This document shows positions 6,150 through 11,945 of a stretch of 12,393 nt of DNA, one piece after another. Made by a program: the position numbers and the translations under genes. Source of the DNA: Pseudomonadota bacterium (lineage in GTDB: Bacteria; Pseudomonadota; Gammaproteobacteria; Halothiobacillales; Halothiobacillaceae); NCBI GenBank assembly GCA_021795795.1, contig JAJYPA010000216.1:1-12393 (forward strand), in the 5' to 3' direction. Under the pieces are notes generated by a model. That model did not search any database. It was not told where the DNA came from and saw nothing but the letters and a program-made list of their open reading frames with translations. The first letter of the stretch is position 1, and each line of letters opens with the position of its first letter.

Positions 6150-6422
6150 TTACTTGCTTGCTTTGAACACCAGCACGTCTTTCGCCGGCACATCCACTTC
6201 CGCGCCAGTTACCGGGTTGCGCGCCTTGCGAGCTTCTTTGTGCTTGACCTGGAAAGTGCCAAATCCGTGAATGCGTACTTTCTTGCCACCTGCGGCAGAT
6301 CGAACGATCTGGCCAAACACCGCATCGATCGTTTCGGCGGCATGTTTTTTTGTGACCCCCAGCGTATCTACCAATGCAACAACCAGTTCCGACTTACCAA
6401 CAACTTCCTTTGCTTCGCTCAT
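6150..6422 (-). CDS. HU/IHF-family nucleoid DNA-binding protein
   Basis: This 90-residue protein is the standard HU/IHF length. It binds and bends DNA as a dimer. The dimerisation helices are at 8-42 (KSELVVALVDTLGVTKKHAAE onwards); the core signature IHGFGTFQVK is at 51-60; the DNA-intercalating beta-arm carries ARKARNPVTGAEVDVPA (64-80) with the conserved RNP triplet and its Pro; the closing strand is DVLVFKASK. I start at ATG 6422, because AGAGGAG lies eight bases upstream; a GTG two codons earlier is too close to it. HU-type genes on mobile elements often act as accessory chromatin proteins for the element. I cannot tell whether this one is HU or an IHF-like paralogue. Direct repeats lie just upstream (6454-6478). 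Confidence 0.93.
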   Translation of the reverse strand: MSEAKEVVGKSELVVALVDTLGVTKKHAAETIDAVFGQIVRSAAGGKKVRIHGFGTFQVKHKEARKARNPVTGAEVDVPAKDVLVFKASK

Positions 6423-6453
6423 CAGCACATCTCCTCTGAAAATATGAATGTAA

Positions 6454-6478
6454 TACCACTCAACTACCGTACCACTCA
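6454..6478. promoter_or_regulatory. Direct repeat upstream of the HU gene, possible operator
   Basis: The nine bases TACCACTCA occur twice, at 6454-6462 and 6470-6478, separated by seven bases. On the HU strand this is TGAGTGGTA twice, 32-56 bases before the start codon, where a promoter or operator would be expected. No convincing -35/-10 pair is visible. Confidence 0.4.
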
Positions 6479-6583
6479 GGATTTACGACAAGCCCATTTT
6501 GGCAAGCAACCTGAATCCAATAAATTACTATCAATGCTGTGCCGACATCATCTCACTCTGTACATTAGCTGCAATAAGGATGG

Positions 6584-6606
6584 ATAAGGCAACCTTGTCG
6601 CCTTAT
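6584..6606. terminator. Hairpin at the end of a gene remnant, weak terminator
   Basis: ATAAGGC and GCCTTAT form a perfect seven-base stem with a nine-base loop. On the minus strand it overlaps the TAA that ends the short coding-like fragment at 6603-6662. On the plus strand it is followed by TTCTGATC, and on the minus strand by CCATCC. With no T run it is a weak terminator at best. Confidence 0.35.
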
Positions 6607-6662
6607 TTCTGATCGCTCAGATAGTGTTTTGCCGCTTCCTGTATAGATTCAATCTCTGCGGG
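6603..6662 (-). pseudogene. Possible 3' remnant of a small gene
   Basis: In one minus-strand frame, 19 codons without a start codon read PAEIESIQEAAKHYLSDQK, then TAA. The composition (Glu, Ala, Lys, His, Tyr, Leu in helical spacing) is what the C-terminus of a real small protein looks like. A TGA lies directly upstream, where the REP-like hairpin sequence begins, so the rest of the gene would have been replaced. At this length, chance cannot be excluded. Confidence 0.25.
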
Positions 6663-6736
6663 TCAGATTCCCCGCTGCTTGCAGCGAAATCTACAAAACC
6701 GTGGCAGCCGGGAATACCCCGCAGCTTGCTGCGGGG
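6658..6736. repeat. Pair of REP-like CCCCGC hairpin repeats
   Basis: There are two related hairpin units 30-odd bases apart. Unit one (about 6663-6686) is GATTC-CC-CGCTGC-TT-GCAGCG. Unit two (about 6712-6736) is AATA-CCCCGCAGC-TT-GCTGCGGGG. Both carry a 5' ATTCCCCGC/ATACCCCGC head and a CTTG/TTGC loop. I recall similar CCCCGCAGCTTGCTGCGGGG sequences as widespread intergenic repeats in proteobacteria, possibly REP elements mobilised by RAYT transposases. That link is not provable here. Confidence 0.45.
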
Positions 6737-6744
6737 ATTTTTAT
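6717..6744 (+). terminator. Intrinsic terminator on the plus strand
   Basis: CCCCGCAGC and GCTGCGGGG form a nine-base stem around TT, or eight bases around a CTTG tetraloop, followed on the plus strand by ATTTTTATTT. This is a textbook terminator for rightward transcription, but no plus-strand gene lies to its left. On the minus strand it directly follows the RNA methyltransferase stop, and the stem there is followed by TATTCCC, a poor terminator. Confidence 0.6.
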
Positions 6745-7250
6745 TTCGTGCCTCCGATATGTGAATAATAATTTGTGGATTGGGCTGCCGAAGCCTTTGC
6801 CAACCGGTCGTAAAGGATCAAATGCACCGCCTGGGCGAGATTCAGACATATCTGTGTCGGTATCTGCACGCGGCAATGTGCCTTCCGTAATGTCTCCGGC
6901 GCCAAGCTCCCGTCCTCCGGCCCGAACATGTAAAAAGCCGATTGCGGATGCACAAAGTGAACCAACGATTCGGCGTCATCGCATATTTCCACGGCGACCT
7001 TCGTGGCGCCAACCGGGCAACTGGCGGCTATGGACATCTCCTGGGTGAGCATCACCGGCAATTGCCGTTCCGCTTTAGACGTGTTCGTCTTATGCCGCAC
7101 CATCGTCCTTGTGCCACGCTCGCCGGAAATAGCCACCAACGCCGCGCCAAAAGCAGCGGCTGACCGTAGAACCGCACCCACATTGGACGGATCCTTTGGA
7201 CGCTCCAGACCGATGGCGCAAAACCCACGCGTACGAATATCAGCCATCAT
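6741..7250 (-). CDS. SPOUT-family (SpoU/TrmH) RNA 2'-O-methyltransferase
   Basis: This protein of about 169 residues has all three SPOUT motifs that bind S-adenosylmethionine in the knotted fold: motif 1, NVGAVLRSAAAFGA, at 23-36; motif 2, MFGPEDGSLAPE, at 108-119; and motif 3, IPTQICLNLAQAVHLILYDR, at 130-149. The motif 1 Asn and Arg are present. It is compact and lacks an added RNA-binding domain, like TrmL-type tRNA methylases, but the RNA target cannot be read from the sequence. Two adjacent ATGs (7250 and 7247) overlap the end of the ATPase gene. An upstream start at 7301 would add 17 residues opposite ATPase coding sequence and lacks family similarity. It is the last gene of the ybjQ-dam-Bro-ATPase operon and could protect or modify RNA during phage or element growth (inference). 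Confidence 0.87.
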   Translation of the reverse strand: MMADIRTRGFCAIGLERPKDPSNVGAVLRSAAAFGAALVAISGERGTRTMVRHKTNTSKAERQLPVMLTQEMSIAASCPVGATKVAVEICDDAESLVHFVHPQSAFYMFGPEDGSLAPETLRKAHCRVQIPTQICLNLAQAVHLILYDRLAKASAAQSTNYYSHIGGTK

Positions 7251-7968
7251 TGACTGCGCTTCCCTGCCTGCGTTGGCCAGCCTCAGCAAACAGGGCGTCA
7301 ATCTGCTCGGGGACGCCGCGCCAGAAACCCTGCGCGTCCTCGATCTCTACGCCACGTAGCGAATTCCCTCCGGACCGGGACCACACGATCCTGGCGATCC
7401 GTCGGCCTTTCTCCGCCTGCAGTTCAATGATGCCATTCAGGGAACGGGCCAACTTCTGGCGTTCGACTTCGGAAATGGTCTGGTTGACCACTTCTTTTCC
7501 GTTGCCGTCGCGCCCAGCTTCGTAGTGCCAGATCATGGCCACGTCGGTGCCCAGGGAAACCGCAGCATCCTGAAACAGGCGAATGGCGTTCGCCTTGTCC
7601 ACATATGCAATCGACAGATTCTTGTTTGTCTTGCGCTCGTTTTTTGCGACGGCTTCGGCGGACATGCGCTTGTAAATTGGTGTCAGTGAATCAATGGCGA
7701 TCAGTTGAATCCCGGCATCCCGGATATCCTGCGCGTCGCGTCGCAATGTCTGCGACATGGCCAGAGGATCCTGACGATCCGGTACGTCTGGGAAAAATAC
7801 TTCGCAACCATTGACGCCCTCGATCTCCCTGCCGCGGCCTTCCGTGTCCACCACAAGAATGATTTTGGACATGGCCGTCAAAAATGTGCTTTTACCGGCG
7901 AGTCGGCTGCCCACCAGTGCCCAATGTCTGGGCGCCCTTTCTATATCTCTTGCTCGAATCAATGCCAT
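7240..7968 (-). CDS. RecA-like P-loop ATPase (AAA_24/Sak4-type)
   Basis: This 242-residue protein has a RecA-fold nucleotide-binding core: Walker A GSRLAGKST at 20-28; the segment ILVVDTEGRG (37-46) typical of phage AAA_24/Sak4 proteins; Walker B QLIAIDSLTP (88-97); and a polar region IWHYEAGRDG, followed by a C-terminal segment with Arg residues (GRRIARIVWSRSGG). Related phage proteins act in recombination and single-strand annealing at replication forks. The start at ATG 7968 has AGGAGAGG about six bases upstream; the ATG-like start at 7998 would precede that site. The gene follows the Bro protein gene by 39 bp and overlaps the RNA methyltransferase gene. Its specific partner is unknown. 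Confidence 0.8.
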   Translation of the reverse strand: MALIRARDIERAPRHWALVGSRLAGKSTFLTAMSKIILVVDTEGRGREIEGVNGCEVFFPDVPDRQDPLAMSQTLRRDAQDIRDAGIQLIAIDSLTPIYKRMSAEAVAKNERKTNKNLSIAYVDKANAIRLFQDAAVSLGTDVAMIWHYEAGRDGNGKEVVNQTISEVERQKLARSLNGIIELQAEKGRRIARIVWSRSGGNSLRGVEIEDAQGFWRGVPEQIDALFAEAGQRRQGSAVNDG

Positions 7969-8007
7969 ATGAACCTCTCCTGGTAATGTGCCAAACACTA
8001 ACCATCA

Positions 8008-9303
8008 TCAAATCATACAGGGAGTAAGATCTGCGATTTTTGCGCGATGCCACGAAGTTTGGGCTACGGCATCCGCGAATCTCCGGATTACGGCGTCATC
8101 CAGCGCATTGGTCTTGTGCAGACCAGACAGCGCGTCACTGACGTAGCCGGACAGTATTTTGGCGGCAGCCACCTCGCTGTACGCCTGCAAGCGCTTAAAT
8201 GCGGCGGCGAACTCGGTTGCACGCTGAATGGACGCCGTGGTCATCCTCATTTCGCGGGCAACAGCTTCTTTCAGCCGTCCGGTATATCCGGATTTTTGAA
8301 GACGCTTGCCAACCTGATGCTGCCGCGTAAACAGCAGAAGGGTTCGCTCAACCGGGCTTGGCAATAATGGTCGTACTCCGCCGTAAAATAGCGCGGCATC
8401 CAATCGCGGGGTGCTATCCTTCAACTGACCATTGATCAGCGCAATCCGGTCCAGACATTGATGGACCAGTTGGGCTATGTGTTCTGGGTCGTCCCAGTCT
8501 ATGGACAGAACTGGCAGGCGCGGGTCCGTATCCTGAACCGGATGTGGCTTTGCTTTCGGCACGGTATAGGTCCCGGTTTCACGCAGTTTCGGAAGCACCT
8601 CGTGGGTGAGCCAATACACAAATTTACGCGCCTCCGGCTTCCTGCTTTCAAGGATCAGACCGTATAAGCCGGGCTCGTTGACCAGTAATGCCAAGTTGCT
8701 GTTTACATTGTGGCCGTCGCCAACATAGAGTTGGCCGTCATCAATCAAATCAGCAACATGGAGAAAGTCCTTTTTATCCAGGCGACGCACGGCTTGCGTC
8801 ACGTTAACGACCCCCAACGCCGTGCATACATCGGCCGCCACCCACCATGGCTCGCCATTCTTGTCACGAAGTATCCGGGTGCGGTTTTTACCAAACTTGA
8901 GCGTCAACGCCTTCAAACCCGGATCCAGCGAAACCACTGTGGGCTTAGGCAAAGAAACTTCGTCGATCAGAAAGCCGAGCTTGACAAGTTTCGGGAAATG
9001 TGCGGTCCGCATCCAGGAGAAAAAGGCTTTGCCAATCGACCCGGATTCGATTTTCTTTACCGCCATCAGCCCGCGATAGTTGACTGCATGCAGCATGATT
9101 TGACTGTATTTAGCGCCAAGCAGGCGGTCCGGAACCTTCCGTTTGTCCGACTCTGGAACGCGAGCCATAATCTCCTGAGTGCGCGTCCGACCAAAAATCT
9201 TGCACAGGTCCATGACCACCCAGAGAGGCCCGCCGTCCACATCCATTACCACCCGGAACATTTGCCCGGTGGCCGGATAGGTGTACTGGCCAGCGTAACG
9301 CAT
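8008..9303 (-). CDS. Antirepressor-like protein with two tandem Bro-N domains
   Basis: This 431-residue protein contains two copies of the Bro-N fold, found in phage antirepressors and baculovirus BRO proteins, which bind DNA. Copy one spans about 16-110, with GGPLWVVMDLCKIFG (24-38), NYRGLMAVKK (75-84) and FPKLVKLGF. Copy two spans about 142-247, with GEPWWVAADVCTALG (150-164), NEPGLYGLILES (209-220) and LPKLRETGTY. Copy two is the more canonical; copy one is diverged. The remaining region (about 255-431) has VGKRLQKSGYTGRLKEAVAR and REMRMTTASIQRATEFAAAF, which could be a helix-turn-helix. The start at 9303 overlaps the methylase stop as TGATG. A longer frame to 9408 only reads methylase sequence in another frame. 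It may be the switch protein of this operon. Confidence 0.85.
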   Translation of the reverse strand: MRYAGQYTYPATGQMFRVVMDVDGGPLWVVMDLCKIFGRTRTQEIMARVPESDKRKVPDRLLGAKYSQIMLHAVNYRGLMAVKKIESGSIGKAFFSWMRTAHFPKLVKLGFLIDEVSLPKPTVVSLDPGLKALTLKFGKNRTRILRDKNGEPWWVAADVCTALGVVNVTQAVRRLDKKDFLHVADLIDDGQLYVGDGHNVNSNLALLVNEPGLYGLILESRKPEARKFVYWLTHEVLPKLRETGTYTVPKAKPHPVQDTDPRLPVLSIDWDDPEHIAQLVHQCLDRIALINGQLKDSTPRLDAALFYGGVRPLLPSPVERTLLLFTRQHQVGKRLQKSGYTGRLKEAVAREMRMTTASIQRATEFAAAFKRLQAYSEVAAAKILSGYVSDALSGLHKTNALDDAVIRRFADAVAQTSWHRAKIADLTPCMI

Positions 9304-10244
9304 CAACTTATGGCCTCTTGGCGGCTGTCCGCGGCAACATCCAGAAGACTCCCAAACAGCGACCCCTGGTGGTGCCAGGCGGTAACGGAAGGCGACAGCC
9401 ACAGACATTCCACCCGCTCACGGTCCTTCTTGGTCCCTGCAATATCGTGACCCCGCACACGCGCAACGGAATCCGCCCGTGCGGGAAATTGGATGCGTTC
9501 CCAGCCTTGCCCTTCAAGTGGTTTATAATGGTCAGAACGGTAGCCAGACAGGATGGCGCCGGCTTGTAAATTCAAAAGCGCCTCAACCAGCGATTGGTGC
9601 CCGCCATCTCCCATCTCATCCCGGTATCGCGCCCGCCCGCTTTTGTCGGAACGGGTGTGGTCAAGATAGGGCGGGTCAATGTAAAAAAGTGCATCCTGTG
9701 CGTCCCACCGCTGGATCACCGCCACGCCGTCGTCATGCTCGACCTGCACCTGCCGAAACCGGTGCGCAATGGCATGCAACTTCTCGACGTGATCGGAAAA
9801 AATACGCGGGCGGTCGGACACGCGGGAGTAGCCCCAATTTTTGGCGTTATTCCCGTCCATGGATCCAGCGCCGCTGATGCCCTGACATTGCGCAACGAAA
9901 AAGGCCCAGGCACGCGTGACGGGGTCTTCGTCGTCAAGCAATTCCAGCGCCAACGCATATTCCTCTCGTGCATAAAGTGTGCATTCGAGTTTCCGTATGA
10001 GCGCCGCTTTCCGGTCATCATCGCGCAACACCTGGAAGAAGTTGACCAACATGCTGTTTGTGTCGTTGTAAACCTCGACCTTTGCGGGTTTTTTGTTCAG
10101 CAGGACATTGGCCGCCCCGCCATATGGCTCAACATACAACGCATGCGGCGGAAAGTATGAGATGATGCGCGGCGCATGCGCGGTTTTACCGCCCAGCCAA
10201 GGGAACGGGGTGGCATTAAAAAAAGAACTCAAGGAAGCGGACAT
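9303..10244 (-). CDS. dam: D12-class (Dam-type) DNA adenine N6-methyltransferase
   Basis: This 313-residue protein has the D12 methylase order. PFPWLGGK is at 13-20; YVEPYGGAANVLLN (37-50) is the SAM-binding motif I, here with Tyr rather than the usual Phe; EVYNDTN (57-63) follows; the helical target-recognition region is at about 85-170; and the catalytic DPPY is at 190-193 with the YID context. It transfers a methyl group to adenine N6 in duplex DNA. The recognised sequence, which may or may not be GATC, cannot be read directly. I start at ATG 10244. A TTG at 10256 overlaps the ybjQ stop and would add four residues. The gene is coupled on both sides, by near-overlap with ybjQ and by TGATG to the Bro gene. 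No restriction endonuclease gene is visible, so an orphan or phage-type methylase is likely. Confidence 0.9.
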   Translation of the reverse strand: MSASLSSFFNATPFPWLGGKTAHAPRIISYFPPHALYVEPYGGAANVLLNKKPAKVEVYNDTNSMLVNFFQVLRDDDRKAALIRKLECTLYAREEYALALELLDDEDPVTRAWAFFVAQCQGISGAGSMDGNNAKNWGYSRVSDRPRIFSDHVEKLHAIAHRFRQVQVEHDDGVAVIQRWDAQDALFYIDPPYLDHTRSDKSGRARYRDEMGDGGHQSLVEALLNLQAGAILSGYRSDHYKPLEGQGWERIQFPARADSVARVRGHDIAGTKKDRERVECLWLSPSVTAWHHQGSLFGSLLDVAADSRQEAIS

Positions 10245-10252
10245 GTTCGACT

Positions 10253-10594
10253 TCAAGCTTCCGGAACCAACACCACCGCCGTGCCATAAGCCGTGATGGA
10301 TTCCATCATAGTCCCTTGACCTGAGTCGAACTCCCCGCTGTCGAAGCGCATGGCCAATACGGCATTCGCGCCCAACTCCTGTGCGTTGGTCCGCAATTCA
10401 GCCAGAGCGTCATCACGGGTCTGGTTGACCATTTTGCGATCGCCATGCTGCTTCCCGCCAAAGAAAGCGGCAATACCGCCCAGGCTGGTCCCTACCACGT
10501 TGCGAGACCGCACCATCGTGCCGTACACCGGCCCAAGCACTTCACGAACGCGGTAACCAGGCACCGTTTCAGTCGTTACAACCAGTAAATCCAT
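10253..10594 (-). CDS. ybjQ: YbjQ-family (UPF0145) protein
   Basis: This 113-residue protein matches the YbjQ/UPF0145 family in length and pattern. It begins MDLLVVTTETVPGYRV, with the expected Thr-Thr and Pro-Gly. GLPVYGT-type glycines precede VRSRNVVGTSLGG. RDDALAELRTNAQELGANAVLAMRFDSG forms the conserved helix and NAV strand. It closes with ESITAYGTAVVLV. Members form small multimeric rings and are annotated as heavy-metal-binding, but their function is poorly known. AAGGAG is six bases from the ATG at 10594; a start at 10621 is less well supported. It is the first gene of the methylase operon. Its stop overlaps an alternative start of dam. The upstream 150 bases hold two hairpins (10677-10741) and no obvious promoter. 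Confidence 0.88.
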   Translation of the reverse strand: MDLLVVTTETVPGYRVREVLGPVYGTMVRSRNVVGTSLGGIAAFFGGKQHGDRKMVNQTRDDALAELRTNAQELGANAVLAMRFDSGEFDSGQGTMMESITAYGTAVVLVPEA

Positions 10595-10676
10595 CACGAT
10601 CTCCTTGCTTTCCTTCGCCATAAAGACACATTACCTGACGCATCCGCCTATGCTGGACTTTTCGTTCATGAATGAG

Positions 10677-10705
10677 TCCGGCAAAAAAGAATGTTATTTG
10701 CCGGA
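10677..10705. other. Hairpin in the leader of the ybjQ operon
   Basis: TCCGGCAAA and TTTGCCGGA form a perfect nine-base inverted repeat around 11 AT-rich bases. It lies between the ybjQ start and the terminator at 10713-10741. It has no run of T on either strand. It may be an operator, or part of a structured leader RNA. Confidence 0.4.
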
Positions 10706-10712
10706 TTTGCAC

Positions 10713-10741
10713 AAAAAAGCCGGGATCAAATTGATCCCGGC
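10713..10741 (-). terminator. Strong intrinsic terminator ending leftward transcription from the transposon
   Basis: GCCGGGATCAA-A-TTGATCCCGGC (10719-10741) is a near-perfect palindrome with ten or eleven pairs. On the minus strand it is followed by TTTTTT (10713-10718). It lies about 200 bases beyond the last transposon gene and just before the ybjQ leader, so it would insulate the methylase operon from transposon transcription. On the plus strand it is followed by GTTAGTTTT, so it may act in both directions. Confidence 0.7.
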
Positions 10742-10750
10742 CGTTAGTTT

Positions 10751-10945
10751 TGTCCCGCGCGTATGGCAGGGCCCAACTTCCAGTTATGGACGCCGGGCAG
10801 GTGTTACGTCCCGCAATAAATTAGGTGCATTGTCCCGAGCTATTTGAGGTCGAAACGACGGGGTTATCCCACGGTCTTTCGACAAGAACACGCACCCGGA
10901 GAAGCGCGGGACAGCGATGGCTATCCCGCGCGGGATGGTTACCGT
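10751..10945. mobile_element. Likely transposon end with multiple TGTCCCG binding-site repeats
   Basis: There are three same-direction copies of a GTCCCG(N)TA(N)AGG motif. R1 (10752-10770) begins TGTCCCGCGCGTATGG. R2 (10808-10825) is GTCCCGCAATAAATTAGG. R3 (10832-10849) is GTCCCGAGCTATTTGAGG. One inverted copy of TGTCCCGCGC lies at 10904-10913. A palindrome ATCCCGC-GCGGGAT sits at 10923-10936. A terminal TGT with a cluster of short repeats is typical of Mu/Tn7/Tn5053-type elements. If 10751 is the boundary, the terminator lies outside the element. Confidence 0.5.
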
Positions 10946-11148
10946 CAGAAGGGCTTTTTCTGCGCTTGAGGGGGGTATTGCCGGGAGTGGCTTATTTGTC
11001 GCCCATAACGGCTTTCAATCAGGCTGGACAATGCCGTGACGAACTGACTCAGGGCTGCTGCCGCTTCATCGGAGAGATTCTGCGGGAACAGTAGCGCCCA
11101 GTCCTCCAGCAGCGCCTCTGCCTCATCCATTTCGTCATGGGCTTTCAT
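10945..11148 (-). CDS. 67-residue acidic accessory protein of the transposon
   Basis: A small protein whose ATG overlaps the ATPase stop codon as ATGA. It is acidic and helical in its first 45 residues (DEMDEAEALLEDWALLFPQN and SDEAAAALSQFVTALSSLIE), then a short basic tail with SRYGRQISHSRQYPPQAQKKPF. There is no known domain that I recognise. Position and coupling suggest a third transposition protein, perhaps a partner of the ATPase. It is far shorter than TniQ of Tn5053-type elements (several hundred residues), so it should not be called TniQ. Confidence 0.65.
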   Translation of the reverse strand: MKAHDEMDEAEALLEDWALLFPQNLSDEAAAALSQFVTALSSLIESRYGRQISHSRQYPPQAQKKPF

Positions 11149-11945
11149 CGCAACGCCTCGATAGCCGCTTGCAGCAGATCATCCGGCAGATGGTTGAGTC
11201 CCTTGGGGACGGCCAGACGCAGAGCGGTATGGAGGATGTTGCCGGCCTGCCGGGGGAATCCCTTGGATGCCTGGCGGAGAAGTTCCAGTCCGGAGTCGGA
11301 TAACAACGTGTGCTGGCATCCGGCGGACTTCAGGGCATGGGTGATGAGGGCCGCGAAGCGTTCCCGTTCAAGGACGGGTGCCAGGCGGATGCGTACCTGG
11401 ATACGGCTGGCCAGGGCGGCATAGGGCACCCGGTCCAGGGTTTGGGCCAGATGAGGATGTCCCGCCAGCCAGACGGTGAGCATGCTCCGGGAATCGAAGG
11501 CGAAGTTCAGGAAGGCCGGGAAGTCCCGGAAGAATTCCGGCGGCAGGTTCTGCGCCTCGTCGATGACCCAGACGGGGAGGACCTGTTTGTGGTCCATCAG
11601 GTCATGGATATGCTCCTTGATGTCCTTCCAGAGCTGGGCCCGACGGTAACTGGGTTCGACCCCCAGACTCCGGGCCAGCCCGCGGTAGATGTCGATCCGT
11701 CCGAAGTCCGTATCCGCCTGATAGATCACCAGATAACGGTGCGGATTCAGCGACGCGGTGAGACTGCGCAGGGCCGTGGTCTTGCCCACCCCGGGCTCAC
11801 CAATCAGCAAACCCACGCCAGGAGACTGCAGAAGCCACTGGAAGCGCTCCCGCAAAGGCGCCAGGGCACCATCATCCCAGAGCTCCGCCGTATCCTTGTC
11901 CAGAGGCAGGCGGGTAAAGCCGAAGTGCTGGAGGACCTGACTCAT
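11145..11945 (-). CDS. ExeA/TniB-like AAA ATPase of a transposon
   Basis: This 266-residue protein begins with the HFGFTRLPLDKD signature shared by ExeA/TniB-like ATPases. Walker A GEPGVGKTT is at 49-57; Walker B VWVIDEAQNL is at 125-134 with the DEAQ catalytic Glu; a sensor-like stretch with WLAGHPHL follows; and a helical lid starts with LERERFAALITHAL. In Tn7, Tn5053 and related elements such an ATPase chooses target DNA and activates the transposase. Its start overlaps the transposase stop as ATGA, and its stop overlaps the third gene as ATGA. This is a fully coupled three-gene set. ExeA-type secretion ATPases share the fold, but the transposase next to it settles the context. Confidence 0.88.
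   Translation of the reverse strand: MSQVLQHFGFTRLPLDKDTAELWDDGALAPLRERFQWLLQSPGVGLLIGEPGVGKTTALRSLTASLNPHRYLVIYQADTDFGRIDIYRGLARSLGVEPSYRRAQLWKDIKEHIHDLMDHKQVLPVWVIDEAQNLPPEFFRDFPAFLNFAFDSRSMLTVWLAGHPHLAQTLDRVPYAALASRIQVRIRLAPVLERERFAALITHALKSAGCQHTLLSDSGLELLRQASKGFPRQAGNILHTALRLAVPKGLNHLPDDLLQAAIEALR

Noticed and set aside
6658..6675. T-arm-like sequence GCGGGTCAGATTCCCCGC suggesting a tRNA 3' end
   Set aside because: The loop has CA where TC is expected, and no anticodon arm, acceptor stem or CCA context fits. It is better explained as part of the REP-like hairpin.
7251..7301. Longer start for the RNA methyltransferase at 7301
   Set aside because: The added residues overlap ATPase coding sequence and do not resemble the family. 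Tandem ATGs at the ATPase stop fit better.
9303..9408. Longer start for the Bro-N protein at 9408
   Set aside because: The extra 35 residues come from methylase coding sequence read in another frame. The TGATG overlap at 9303 gives a natural start.
8710..9450. Plus-strand open frame of 246 codons opposite the Bro-N gene
   Set aside because: The minus strand carries two recognisable Bro-N domains and coupled start sites. The plus frame shows no known motif and no ribosome site, and is a shadow of the real gene.
9594..10160. Plus-strand open frame of 188 codons opposite the methylase
   Set aside because: The DPPY and GG motifs on the minus strand establish the methylase. The plus frame has no family features.
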